A stretch of 64,000 bases of DNA from Pelagimonas sp. (GCA_025210455.1 JAOARQ010000059.1:1-64000); one strand, 5' to 3'. Positions 43,994 through 52,321 are shown, counted from the first letter of the stretch. The notes: generated from the letters alone by a model not told the origin. A program made the numbers and translations.

Positions 43994-44716
43994 ATGCAAT
44001 CCGCTTTCTCGGAAGGCCAGCGCAGGCATGTCTTGCGCGGCACTTCTTTCCTATTCTTCTGCGCAGTCACGATGCTTTGGGCATCAGTCGCCGCCGCCCA
44101 TAACGTCACCGAAGGCGACGCCGGGTATATTCAGGAAATCTGGGGGGTAAACCTGATCCCCTTTGCCTATCTGGGCGCCAAACACATGATCACCGGATAT
44201 GACCACATCCTGTTTCTGCTGGGTGTGGTGTTTTTCCTCTACAAGATGAAAGACGTAGGCATTTACGTCAGCATCTTTGCGCTTGGCCATTCCAGCACCA
44301 TGTTGCTGGGGGTCTGGTTTGGCTGGGGCGTCAATGCCTATGTCGTCGATGCCATCATCGGGCTCTCGGTGGTGTACAAGGCGCTGGACAATCTTGGTGC
44401 CTATCAACGCTGGTTTGGCGTTCAGCCCAATACCAAAGCCGCAACGCTGATCTTTGGCCTGTTCCACGGCACCGGTCTTGCCACCAAGATCCTTGACTAT
44501 GACATCGCCTCAGAAGGGCTGCTGCCCAATCTTCTCGCCTTCAATCTTGGCGTTGAGATCGGGCAGATCATGGCCCTGTTCCTGATCCTGATCGTGATGG
44601 GTTATTGGCGGCGATCACCTGCGTTCTTGCAGCAGGCCTACACAGTGAATGTGATCATGATGAGCATCGGCTTTGTGCTGACGGGTTATCAGATCACAGG
44701 ATTTTTCGTCGCCTGA
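43994..44716 (+). CDS. HupE/UreJ-family membrane protein
   Basis: 240 aa from ATG 43994, with AAGGAGA upstream. A cleavable-looking N-terminal segment ends VAAAHN, and six or more membrane helices follow. The family signature is GYDHILFLLGVVFFL (His and Asp in a membrane helix), with HSSTMLLG and GLFHGTGLA as further His-bearing motifs. Such proteins carry nickel or cobalt, mainly for hydrogenase or urease, but neither enzyme is near. It forms an operon with the His-rich gene and the anchor protein. Confidence 0.87.
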   Translation: MQSAFSEGQRRHVLRGTSFLFFCAVTMLWASVAAAHNVTEGDAGYIQEIWGVNLIPFAYLGAKHMITGYDHILFLLGVVFFLYKMKDVGIYVSIFALGHSSTMLLGVWFGWGVNAYVVDAIIGLSVVYKALDNLGAYQRWFGVQPNTKAATLIFGLFHGTGLATKILDYDIASEGLLPNLLAFNLGVEIGQIMALFLILIVMGYWRRSPAFLQQAYTVNVIMMSIGFVLTGYQITGFFVA

Positions 44717-44738
44717 AGCGCGACATGGAGATATGAAA

Positions 44739-45362
44739 ATGTTCAATTCCAACAAACCTTCCCTGGACACGCTGCCAACATCGGCGCAGCTGTTGAAATC
44801 AACCCTGATCGCAGGGGCGTCAGCAGCGGCCATCCTGATCTCGGTTGTTCTGCCCGCTGAATACGGCATTGATCCCACGGGTATCGGCACTGTGATCGGT
44901 CTGACAGAGATGGGAGAAATCAAATCTCAGCTTGCCAGCGAAGCCGAGGCAGACCGCCAGCTGGAAACGGCGGGGGATGATCAATCCTCTGTGCTGAACG
45001 ATCTGCTTGGTCTGTTTGTCGGCGCGGCCCATGCGCAGGAAGCGCCCCCATGGCGGGATGAGGTCACCTTTACTCTGGCACCAAATGGATCGGCAGAGTG
45101 GAAGATGGTCATGACCAAAGGGCAGATTGCAGATTACCAGATGGCCGTCGAAGGCGGCAGGGTGAACTATGACCTGCATGGTCATGGATCTGGCCAATCC
45201 GTCACCTACGAAAAAGGGCGCGGTTCAACCGGCGCAAAAGGAATGATCGAGGCTGGATTTGACGGCGAACACGGCTGGTTCTGGCGCAACCGTGACAAAG
45301 CAGATGTGACTGTCACGGTGCAACTGCGTGGCGATTATATCGCATTCAAGAACGCCAACTGA
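44739..45362 (+). CDS. Transmembrane-anchored periplasmic protein
   Basis: 207 aa from ATG 44739, where GGAGA has eight-base spacing; ATG 44733 is closer and less likely. One membrane helix (about 22-42) is followed by an acidic linker and a folded C-terminal domain (about 105-207) with GSAEWKMVMTKGQIADYQM and GHGSGQSVTYEKG. It resembles proteins labelled 'transmembrane anchor protein' beside HupE genes. Its direct function is unknown, presumably linked to the same metal-transport unit. Confidence 0.7.
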   Translation: MFNSNKPSLDTLPTSAQLLKSTLIAGASAAAILISVVLPAEYGIDPTGIGTVIGLTEMGEIKSQLASEAEADRQLETAGDDQSSVLNDLLGLFVGAAHAQEAPPWRDEVTFTLAPNGSAEWKMVMTKGQIADYQMAVEGGRVNYDLHGHGSGQSVTYEKGRGSTGAKGMIEAGFDGEHGWFWRNRDKADVTVTVQLRGDYIAFKNAN

Positions 45363-45439
45363 TCACTGGCAGCCACTCATACAGTGTTTGGGTGGCTGCA
45401 CATCCGCAAAGGTGCCTGGCATTGATTTCTGAAACGCCC

Positions 45440-45526
45440 AAAACAAAAAAGCGCCCCGGCTTGACCCGGGGCGCACTACACTTTCCAAAACCGCCGTTCC
45501 AAATCGCCGCGACAAGGTCAACTCTT
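45440..45526 (-). ncRNA. Candidate small RNA
   Basis: On the minus strand I read TTGATG (45560-45555), a 16-bp spacer and CATAAT (45538-45533), a fair sigma-70 promoter that would start near 45526. An intrinsic terminator with T-run ends near 45440. No protein frame fits, so the product would be an RNA of about 85-90 nt. The -35 region is inside an FNR box, so oxygen- or NO-dependent control is likely. This is inference only. Confidence 0.35.
45442..45474 (-). terminator. Intrinsic terminator facing the minus strand
   Basis: Perfect 9-bp stem GCGCCCCGG/CCGGGGCGC (45451-45459 with 45466-45474), followed on the minus strand by TTTTTTG-TTTT. There is no T-run in the plus direction. It lies 80-110 bases past the plus-strand anchor gene, but its polarity does not serve that gene. 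Confidence 0.75.
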
Positions 45527-45546
45527 GCAGGGATTATGCTTTCTTT

Positions 45547-45560
45547 TTGATACACATCAA
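45547..45560. promoter_or_regulatory. Perfect FNR-type box
   Basis: TTGATACACATCAA matches TTGAT-N4-ATCAA at all ten positions. It is centred about 71 bases before the DUF6920-like gene start at 45625, with a TTTAAT-like -10 candidate at 45577-45582, so activation of that gene is plausible. It also overlaps the -35 of the minus-strand promoter candidate. Confidence 0.7.
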
Positions 45561-45624
45561 CGAGCCACGGTTGTGTTTTAATTAGCCCTTGCTGCGCAGC
45601 GTCACTGAATACCAGGGCCGTCCC

Positions 45625-46461
45625 ATGAAAACCACCGCGTTTCTACTAATTGCTTTTGTTTCACTGCTTTTGGCTGGGCTCTACCTGTGGAGGATGCTGG
45701 ATTACCGTTCTGATGGGCGAGAAAAAGAAAGACTGCTAGCGACGCGGCCCGAAGGTCCGCCGCTGTTTTCCAATCGTATGGTTGAAGATTTACCCGAACC
45801 TGCACGGCGCTATTTTCAGTTCTCCATCGCAGAGGGAACCCCGCTCCACACCGTCGCAGAGATTTCAATGCGCGGACAATTTGCAATGGGAACGAAAGAC
45901 GCACCAAACTACATCCAGATGAGCGCTGAACAGGTTTTGGCGGCACCTGAGGGATTTATCTGGCAGATGTCTGGCGGTTCTGGCCTGATGAGGATTTCTG
46001 GTTCTGACAGTGCAAGTTGGACGCGCTTTTGGTTGGCTGGTGTTGTGCCGGTTGCGCGTGCGGGAGGCGACGCGGATCATGGACTTTCTGGCTTTGGCCG
46101 TTATGCCTCCGAAGCCATTTTCTGGACACCAGGCGCCGTTCTCCCGTCGGAGTCTGTGGTTTGGGAAGCCGTTGACGAGAACACCGCACGTGTGACTTTG
46201 ACGCGTAACATCATCAGTCAATCTGTCGATGTAAAGGTCGATGCGGACGGTCGCCCAAGTGAAGTTGTGTTGCAGCGTTGGAGCAACGCAAACGCTGACA
46301 AGGAATACCGCTTTCAACCCTTTGGTGGCTACCTGTCAGAGTTTCGGAATTTCTCAGGATTTCAGGTTCCCACTCATATTGAAGCGGGCAACTTGTTTGG
46401 AACTGACGACTACTTCCCGTTCTTTATTGCCGATGTCAGTGATATTCGCTTCGTCCAGTAG
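45625..46461 (+). CDS. DUF6920/DUF6544-like membrane-anchored protein
   Basis: 278 aa from ATG 45625. An N-terminal helix (about 3-24) anchors or exports it. The rest is beta-rich, with VEDLPEPARRYFQFSIAEG and EISMRGQFAMG, then a terminal DDYFPFFIADVSDIRFVQ, typical of this DUF. No catalytic motif is known. A perfect FNR box lies upstream, so low-oxygen induction is likely. Slightly AT-richer than core neighbours. Confidence 0.7.
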   Translation: MKTTAFLLIAFVSLLLAGLYLWRMLDYRSDGREKERLLATRPEGPPLFSNRMVEDLPEPARRYFQFSIAEGTPLHTVAEISMRGQFAMGTKDAPNYIQMSAEQVLAAPEGFIWQMSGGSGLMRISGSDSASWTRFWLAGVVPVARAGGDADHGLSGFGRYASEAIFWTPGAVLPSESVVWEAVDENTARVTLTRNIISQSVDVKVDADGRPSEVVLQRWSNANADKEYRFQPFGGYLSEFRNFSGFQVPTHIEAGNLFGTDDYFPFFIADVSDIRFVQ

Positions 46462-46491
46462 AATAATCATTGCAGATAATTGCGCCTAATG

Positions 46492-46620
46492 CAGCATCGG
46501 TAAGACTGGGCTCTCCAGACTACCTTCGCCGCGATCTGCACCAAGGGCTGGTCTGGTATGAAACGACTTTCGCTGCGCATCGCATGAATAGGCGAGACGC
46601 GGACCTACCTGCCGTTAACC
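46492..46620. repeat. Degenerate dispersed repeat, copy B
   Basis: Starts GCAGCATCGGTAAGACTGGG, nearly as copy A at 1591, then diverges through 'CTCTCCAGACTACCTTCGCCGC'-like sequence. Non-coding, in the gap between the DUF6920-like gene and the minus-strand membrane protein. The remaining gap to 46720 shows nothing else. Confidence 0.4.
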
Positions 46621-46720
46621 CAATGTCCAGTTTCTCATATGAATTGAGCCCAAAGAACCTACTACAACGGCGAAGCATCCATCACGGATACCCGCAGTTC
46701 GGCATTCCATTATCTTCAAC

Positions 46721-47539
46721 TCAATCGGCGTCCTCCACAGCGACAATTGGAGTGTCGAAATGCTTCAATACTCTCCAAAGGATAACTACTGAACCTTCGT
46801 CCAATATACCGACGACTTCAAACGCAACTAGAACATCCCAGTCATCAACCATAACAGAACGAAGCAGATAACTAGAACCCATTTCTACGGAAACACTCTC
46901 AGATATTCTGGCACCATCTATCGTGAAACCTCTTGCACGCTTCTGATGCTCCCGGATTTTTGACATCGCACCCGGAGGGGTATAGGTCCAAAAAAAACTC
47001 CAAGCTTCAGCGCTCTCTCCTGGCAGCCAGGAAGGTACTGCTTCCGAAGCTGTGTCTACAACAGTCCGCAATGGAGTACTTCCCAAGCGCAAAAAATGTC
47101 CATAATTGGCTCCGGCGAAACCAGTATGAAATTGCATATCTCGGAGTTGTATATCCGAGCCAAAACCATATTCGCTGCTACGAGACACAAATGAGAAGTA
47201 TGTCCCACCCCCACGTATTGCTGTGTCTGGTAGCAAATTGGGACCCGCCAGCTTCGTAATCCCCGAGCTTGGGTTTGAAAGAACGTCACTATAGCGCTCT
47301 TGGAGATTTTCTGGCACCTTCAGGGCTTCGGCAACCTTTTCCTTTATCCTTCCATCAAGTTCTGAGAAATCATCTGAGGATTCCCCTGCTCCATTTGTTG
47401 TCAATGGAGTGATCAAGAAAAAGCCCGATAGAGTTACCGCCGAAAGTACCAGCCAAGCCGAAAATGCTAGCCTAAACCAGAAGGGATACAGGCTCAGCGT
47501 GGACATGAAGGCTTGAATATTCTCAATCATTTCTTTCAT
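46721..47539 (-). CDS. Hypothetical single-pass membrane protein
   Basis: 272 aa from ATG 47539 (a TTG at 47548 would add three residues). One membrane helix (about 23-45) is followed by a soluble domain that contains SRSSEYGFGSDIQLRD and SWLPGESAEAWSFFW. No family recognised. AT-rich, and flanked by copies B and C of a dispersed repeat, so it may have been acquired. Topology suggests a small cytoplasmic N-terminus and a larger periplasmic domain. Confidence 0.5.
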   Translation of the reverse strand: MKEMIENIQAFMSTLSLYPFWFRLAFSAWLVLSAVTLSGFFLITPLTTNGAGESSDDFSELDGRIKEKVAEALKVPENLQERYSDVLSNPSSGITKLAGPNLLPDTAIRGGGTYFSFVSRSSEYGFGSDIQLRDMQFHTGFAGANYGHFLRLGSTPLRTVVDTASEAVPSWLPGESAEAWSFFWTYTPPGAMSKIREHQKRARGFTIDGARISESVSVEMGSSYLLRSVMVDDWDVLVAFEVVGILDEGSVVILWRVLKHFDTPIVAVEDAD

Positions 47540-47846
47540 TCCAACCAATTCTTGTCAGCCTTGCGCCGACCTACGCGACCTTGATATGAGAAATACCCAG
47601 CTCTGATAAGTCAATGCAACAAATCAATTTGGCTATCCGCAGCTAGCACAGCATACTACGTGGTTGGTGGTGTTCCTGCCCCATAAATCCAAAGCCGACG
47701 TTTGCCGCAGTATGACGAAGGTACGGACTGGGCTCACAACTGACCTTCTCCGCAATTTGTCGGAATGACCGTTCTGGCACTAGCGTACTATTTCACTCCC
47801 AACCGTAAGCGCCCTCCTTGCTTCAGCGCCTCAACAGTGCTGGCGC
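47540..47846. other. Gap, contains repeat copy C
   Basis: No gene seen. Positions about 47708-47790 resemble the dispersed repeat (GCAGTATGACGAAG then ACTGGGCTCACAACTGACC). I searched by eye for a copy of the tRNA-His 3' end in this gap, where an attachment-site duplicate could be, and found none. Confidence 0.45.
47708..47790. repeat. Degenerate dispersed repeat, copy C
   Basis: Third member of the family seen at 1591 and 46492, recognised by GCAGTAT...TGGGCTC. With copy B it brackets the minus-strand membrane-protein gene. Confidence 0.35.
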
Positions 47847-48248
47847 CTAGATTTCACCCTCTACGACAAGGCGCGTCAAGCCGTACGCGATGCAGTGTGC
47901 GTCATAATCGAAGCTGTGCTTTGTCGCCTGATCTGGGGGAATAAGGGTGATCTTGCAGCTATCGCGGATTGCCGCAAGATCCGCAGGCTCAACCATCCCC
48001 ACGGCGGCTGAAAGCATCGCCTTCAGCCGGGGATCTTCTGGAACGGTCCCGCTCACAGCTGCTTCGAACACCGCAGCGCGGGCCGGATCAGCACCCACGA
48101 TCAGACCCACATGGCTAAGGGTCTGGGGGGCACTGACCAAAGCGGTCTGAATGGTGAAGTTGTTTGGTCCCCACCCCAGCGCGGCGGCAATTCGATTGGC
48201 TGCGGCCTGTGCCGATGCCGCAACCGTTATGACCAGCTGAAACTTCAT
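47847..48248 (-). CDS. Hypothetical protein of a decayed prophage
   Basis: 133 aa from ATG 48248, overlapping the upstream remnant's stop by four bases (ATGA). Not recognised. It starts MKFQLVITVAASAQAAANRI, followed by an Ala-rich helical middle and a polar end with HSFDYDAHCIAYGLTRLVVEG. Its coupling to a phage-structural remnant makes a phage tail-region accessory role the best guess. Confidence 0.5.
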   Translation of the reverse strand: MKFQLVITVAASAQAAANRIAAALGWGPNNFTIQTALVSAPQTLSHVGLIVGADPARAAVFEAAVSGTVPEDPRLKAMLSAAVGMVEPADLAAIRDSCKITLIPPDQATKHSFDYDAHCIAYGLTRLVVEGEI

Positions 48249-49006
48249 GCCAAACCTCCCAAAAGCAACGGGCGTAAGATCGACCTGTGATGATCTGTGA
48301 GTGGCCCAGATGCGGTTTCGTCCCACAGGCAGATCCCGCCGATCTGACTTTCGAACATGCGACTTGCGTAAGCCGAAATGTTCAGCTCACCCCAACTGTT
48401 CATTGCGGCGGGCAGGAATTCCAGCACGTGCGGCTTACCATCTGAGACTTTTGCAGCAAGATCAGCCCTTGACCCGCTAAAAAACTCACCATCGACATAG
48501 ACAGGTGTCGCATTATGATGTTCAGTCGATCTCCAAATTCCCACCCAATAGGCATTGCTATGCGACCTGAACAGAATAGCGTTGCTATCCGTTGTTCTCA
48601 GCCCAATGAGAAGAGAGCCACGTGTGGGGCCGCCACCTGGCAGGGCAACGCCCATGGAATGCTGGATGCCGTCAAAGGCCAACGCATCATTTTCTAAATG
48701 GGGCCTAAGCGCCTCGCTGCCTTGGACAAGAGGGCCGATGCCGCCGGGTACTTCACGAATAGAGGCATGTTTCAGCACCCACGACATGGCGTCCGAACTG
48801 CTTTGCGTCACAAACTTTGTCTGCTCTTCGCGTGCAGCGATGAAGACGCAGCCAGATCCATTTTGCGAGATACCCTGCGACCCCATCGCACCCTGACTAT
48901 CTCGGCAATGGACATTCACATGCCTGCCTTGCCAGTCTTCCGATGTGATCGCCCAATCAATAAGATAGCTCTTACCCGGCGTGGTATCGAAAATCCTTTG
49001 GCCGCC
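48245..49006 (-). pseudogene. 3' part of a phage structural (tail/fibre-like) gene
   Basis: About 250 codons, starting near 49006 without a start codon: QRIFDTTPGKSYLIDWAITSE, then NGSGCVFIAAREEQTKFV and ending RSILRPLLLGGLA. The beta-rich composition and TPGKSYLIDWAI-like opening suit a carbohydrate- or host-binding domain of a tail protein. Further upstream the frame is only the shadow of the methylase gene. The 5' half of the gene is missing, joined directly to a truncated methylase, so an internal deletion is likely. Confidence 0.6.
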
Positions 49007-49473
49007 AGGCGACCGACAGAGACGATCCGGACGCAATGCGCCATCAGCTCGGGCACGGTCTTGAGCCCCTGCCTGCGGGCCAGATCGTCCTGAATGGTGT
49101 GCGGCCAGTCCGCATCGAACAGCAGCCAGGTGGGGCGCATGTGCATAAACTGCCAGATCATCTGGTGCAGGATGTCCCGCGTCCAGGGCGGGTTGGTGAT
49201 GATATGGGTGACACCGGTGCTGTCTACATCTTCCCTGGTGGCCTGCAGGGCATCTGATCGAAAGATCCCCGCACCCTCTGGCTGGATATCGGTCGCTACC
49301 ACACATTGCGCCCCATAGCTTTGCAACTGATCCACCAGATCACCACGCCCAGCGCAGGGTTCCCAGAAACGACAGCCAAAGGTGAGGTGCGGGGCGAGAG
49401 CCTGCCCAGCGCGCCGGTCAAAGGTCAGATAGCGATCCTGCTTGCGGCGTTGGAAGGTGCTGCGCTTTCCCAT
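48916..49473 (-). pseudogene. Truncated phage-type DNA N6-adenine methylase
   Basis: The reliable part is residues 1-155. Motif I is FWEPCAGRGDL, motif IV is NPPW (ITNPPWTRDIL), and the chain ends near VRIVSVGRL. After about 49008 the frame reads into the neighbouring structural remnant out of frame and adds about 30 meaningless residues before a stop at 48916. Phage homologues continue with a SKxTGK-like segment, absent here. It is divergent from an XRE regulator. Confidence 0.65.
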
Positions 49474-49510
49474 CAGACTTCTACCACCTCAAACTGAAGG
49501 ACAAGATCTT

Positions 49511-49912
49511 ATGAAACGAACGCAGTCAGACCTCAGATCCGTCGCAAAAATCCGCATGCAACTGTCGGAGAACCTCAAGGAACTTGTCCAGCGCAAAGGC
49601 GGCAACGCCTCTCAGTTCGCCCGTGACACAGGCATCAACCGCACCCAGTTCAATCGCTATCTGATTGGGGAAAGCTGGCCGCGTCCGGATGTCCTTGATC
49701 GCATATGCCAGTACACGGGCACCGACGCTCGGATCATGACAAAGCCGCTTGCGGAAATTGAGGGTGCCGACAATGCGGAAATCCAGCTGCTGCGCAGCGA
49801 GATGGCGGCTATCTCGACCCTTACAGCCCACGCCCTGGATGATCGGGAATGGTCGCTTGTCGAACAGGCGAACCAGATCGCAAACGCGGCTCTAGAGGGG
49901 GATGGCGAATGA
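49511..49912 (+). CDS. XRE-family (Cro/C1-type) regulator
   Basis: 133 aa from ATG 49511. A helix-turn-helix at about 20-60 (ASQFARDTGINRTQFNRYL, with LDRICQYTG) is followed by a helical C-terminal region. It resembles a phage repressor or regulator of excision. It overlaps the next gene by four bases (ATGA). It starts a four-gene plus-strand set ending with the integrase. Confidence 0.82.
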   Translation: MKRTQSDLRSVAKIRMQLSENLKELVQRKGGNASQFARDTGINRTQFNRYLIGESWPRPDVLDRICQYTGTDARIMTKPLAEIEGADNAEIQLLRSEMAAISTLTAHALDDREWSLVEQANQIANAALEGDGE

Positions 49913-50319
49913 CCAATCAAAGCATGCCAGAGCGCGTGAAATTGGACCCTGATTACAATGGTCATGATAGCCAGGTAATCGGATGGGCGCACGATGCGGT
50001 TGAAGACGATTGGCCCGAATACATCCGTGCCGATGCGATCACACCGCAGATTGCAGCGAAAACGCTGCTGGCCGCAGAAGAAAGCTTCCTATCGGGCGGG
50101 CCAGCAACAGAGCAATTTCTGTCCATGAGTATCGCGGCCTGTTTTGCTGCGCAGGCATATGAAAAAGGTTTCGGTGATCAAGCCATCTCCTCCATGGCGC
50201 GGACCTTCCTGATCGCCCTTATTGACCCAATGGATGAGCGACTTGATTACCTCCGCGCTGACCCAGTTTCTGGGGAGGCTGTGCGCCAAGCGCGTGCGGC
50301 AGGAAAGGGAGGAGGGTGA
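49909..50319 (+). CDS. Hypothetical protein of the integrated element
   Basis: 136 aa from ATG 49909, overlapping the XRE stop. Acidic, with DSQVIGWAHDAVEDDWPEYI near the start and helical AAKTLLAAEESFL later. Not recognised. Its stop overlaps the next start (TGATG). It is translationally coupled to both neighbours, so it belongs to the element's control region. Confidence 0.55.
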   Translation: MTNQSMPERVKLDPDYNGHDSQVIGWAHDAVEDDWPEYIRADAITPQIAAKTLLAAEESFLSGGPATEQFLSMSIAACFAAQAYEKGFGDQAISSMARTFLIALIDPMDERLDYLRADPVSGEAVRQARAAGKGGG

Positions 50320-50585
50320 TGAGCAAACGCGTCAATATGTATTCGCCGAGCCCAATCTACTTTTCCGAAAGGCAAACAGCAGAGTTTCTGGGCTACAGCG
50401 TTGAGTGGCTCCGCAAAAATGTCCTCCAGCTAGAGCAACAGTACGGGTTCCCGCGCATTGACCCCGCTATCGGCAAGCGCCATGCTCCGTCAATTGAGGT
50501 ATGGGCACAAGAGCGCAACAGTCGCCACCGCCAAATCGAGCAGGTTAAAACTCACTCTGCAACGGGGAATACCCATGCCTTCTGA
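50319..50585 (+). CDS. Excisionase/AlpA-like DNA-binding protein
   Basis: 88 aa from ATG 50319 with GGAGGG upstream. A MerR/Xis-like winged helix is visible in YFSERQTAEFLGYSVEWLRKN and then FPRIDPAIGKRHAPS, the usual wing. It likely directs excision by the integrase that follows; the two overlap by 11 bases. Confidence 0.65.
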   Translation: MSKRVNMYSPSPIYFSERQTAEFLGYSVEWLRKNVLQLEQQYGFPRIDPAIGKRHAPSIEVWAQERNSRHRQIEQVKTHSATGNTHAF

Positions 50586-51804
50586 ATTTCCAGCATCCTT
50601 ATGGGATGATAGCGATCCGCTATATGCGCCCTTTCTCAAAAGGAAAAAAGGGCGCTACGCCTACTGGCAGCCCTCAAAGAAATACATTGATCACGGGTGG
50701 CAACTCAAAAGCTACCGCCTTGATGGCGAGCTGAATGATGGCAACGATCTTGACCGAGCGCGTCACTGTCGCGAACTAACGCGCGAACTACTGACCTGGT
50801 GGGATGGTGAAACAAGCTCCGGCCTTCAAGAAGGGACGTGGGGCTGGCTAATCGGCAGGTATTTCGCCGATGACCATTCTTCAATCAACGACGCCTCACC
50901 TGCTACGCGAGATGGATACAAAAAGTTTATCCCAAAAATCGCCGATGCAATCGGCGAGGTTCTTATCAGCGACACTGATTACGCGGCAATGACGTCTTGG
51001 CGCCGCATGATGGAAGAAAACGGCAGATCTACGCACTACATAAAAAAATGGTTCACTCACTTCGGTCTTGTCGTCAGCCACGGGATAAAATTGGAAATCC
51101 CAAGATGCCAAACCATCAAGGATATTCGGCGTGAAATGCGAATTTCCGCCGCCCCCCGCAGAACGACCTTCGCCAACCGATCGCAAATAGATGCGGTTGT
51201 CGAAAAGGCTGACGCCTCGGGTAAAGGGTACTTGGCGCTCGCCATTCTACTACGGTTCGAGTTCGCGCTGAGAGGCGTTGACGTTTACGGCCAATGGAGC
51301 CCCACAGAGGGACGAGAAGGCGGCATTCAGCACAATGGGCGGTTCTGGGATGGCGGACTGACTTGGGACATGGTTTCGCAAGACCTGACCCGGTTCAGCA
51401 AAGTGATCTCAAAGACGCAAAAGTCTCTACCAGAGCCCTACACCTTTGACTTAACCGCAACCCCTCACATACAGCAAAGACTAGCAAACATCCCTGCAGA
51501 CGCCAGATTTGGCCCGGTGATAAAGCTATCTGACGGCATGCCTCCCAAGCAAGATGTGATCCCTCAAGCATTCCGCAGGATCGTCAGATCTCTCGGTATG
51601 CCAGAGTTGCAAATTAGGGACGCACGGTCAGGGGCAATCACAGAAGCTAAGAGCCTTGTCGATCCTCTCACACTGAGAAATGCAGCACAGCACACGCAAA
51701 TGCAAACAACGGATATATACGTCCGAGACAGATCAGATAGCGCAAATCGCGTTGTGCAACTGCGTCAAAGAGCGGTCAAGGAATCAGAGACAACAACAGG
51801 CTGA
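50575..51804 (+). CDS. Tyrosine recombinase (phage-type integrase)
   Basis: 409 aa from ATG 50575. An N-terminal core-binding region (about 85-200) and a catalytic domain (about 215-400). The first Arg is in RFEFALRGVDV, the second-Arg region is LQIRDARSGAITEA, and AQHTQMQTTDIYV holds the His and nucleophilic Tyr. The boxes are somewhat degenerate but complete. It ends 84 bases from tRNA-His, the probable integration target. It belongs to the XRE and Xis-like operon. Confidence 0.87.
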   Translation: MPSEFPASLWDDSDPLYAPFLKRKKGRYAYWQPSKKYIDHGWQLKSYRLDGELNDGNDLDRARHCRELTRELLTWWDGETSSGLQEGTWGWLIGRYFADDHSSINDASPATRDGYKKFIPKIADAIGEVLISDTDYAAMTSWRRMMEENGRSTHYIKKWFTHFGLVVSHGIKLEIPRCQTIKDIRREMRISAAPRRTTFANRSQIDAVVEKADASGKGYLALAILLRFEFALRGVDVYGQWSPTEGREGGIQHNGRFWDGGLTWDMVSQDLTRFSKVISKTQKSLPEPYTFDLTATPHIQQRLANIPADARFGPVIKLSDGMPPKQDVIPQAFRRIVRSLGMPELQIRDARSGAITEAKSLVDPLTLRNAAQHTQMQTTDIYVRDRSDSANRVVQLRQRAVKESETTTG

Positions 51805-51887
51805 GGGAACCGCGAGGGAACTTTGAGGGAACCGCATTCTAGCTGCGCTTTCTCATCTGCTAAAAAGCTAGAAATTTTTGGGGTTTA

Positions 51888-51964
51888 TGGTACCACCTCC
51901 CCGGCTCGAACGGGGGACCTCCTGATCCACAATCAGGCGCTCTAACCAACTGAGCTAAGGCGGC
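51888..51964 (-). tRNA. tRNA-His (GTG anticodon)
   Basis: 77 bases including an encoded CCA end. Acceptor stem GCCGCCT/AGGTGGT, D-arm TAGCTCAGTTGGTTAGAG, anticodon stem CCTGA/TCAGG around TTGTGGA (anticodon GTG), T-arm with GTTCGA, discriminator A. The 3' end points toward the integrase gene, as expected if an element integrated at the tRNA end. Confidence 0.95.
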
Positions 51965-52123
51965 ACTGAGGGGCGATTTACAAACTGTGCCGGATGAATG
52001 CAAGAGCGAATCCCAAGAAAATCGCATCAAAGCGCAACTTCCTGTCGATCTTGCCAAATGCGTCCCGGCCCGCTATCCCGCGAAGACACCCGCACGGGTG
52101 GATGAGCAACTGGGATGGACATC

Positions 52124-52312
52124 ATGGGCATCAACGACGAACGCGACATCGAAGCCAACCTGCAGATCGGCCCCACCGATCAGGGAATGGTCCGCCTGTT
52201 CATTTACGCTGGCGATTTGGAAATTCCGATGGATTTCGACCCGGAAGAAGCCGAAGAAATCGCCGAAGAGCTGCGCGCCGCCGCTGCCACAGCCCGCAAC
52301 GTGAAAAAATAG
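52124..52312 (+). CDS. DUF6324-like small protein
   Basis: 62 aa from ATG 52124 with GGGA eight bases upstream; an ATG at 52115 would add three residues. The sequence MGINDERDIEANLQIGPTDQ and DFDPEEAEEIAEELRAAA resembles a short conserved Rhodobacterales protein (DUF6324 from memory). Acidic, soluble, function unknown. It is convergent with the mmcB-like gene. Confidence 0.68.
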   Translation: MGINDERDIEANLQIGPTDQGMVRLFIYAGDLEIPMDFDPEEAEEIAEELRAAAATARNVKK

Positions 52313-52321
52313 TCAGGCCGC

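Larger units (their letters stand above)
45363..45624. other. Gap with minus-strand terminator and FNR box
   Basis: No protein gene seen. It holds a strong terminator facing the minus strand (45442-45474) and an FNR box (45547-45560), described separately. A short minus-strand open frame runs through the hairpin and is not credible. Confidence 0.5.

Noticed and set aside
45346-45555. A 69-aa minus-strand frame over the terminator and FNR box
   Set aside because: It is read through a stable terminator stem and has no coding character.
47640-47700. GGTGGTGTTCCTGCCCCATAAATCC as a possible copy of the tRNA-His end
   Set aside because: The likeness to GGTGGTACCATAAACCCC is partial and on the wrong strand for an att duplicate.
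49007-49306. Extension of the phage-structural remnant upstream of 49006
   Set aside because: This part is the out-of-frame shadow of the methylase (CGSDRYPARGCGD-like residues).
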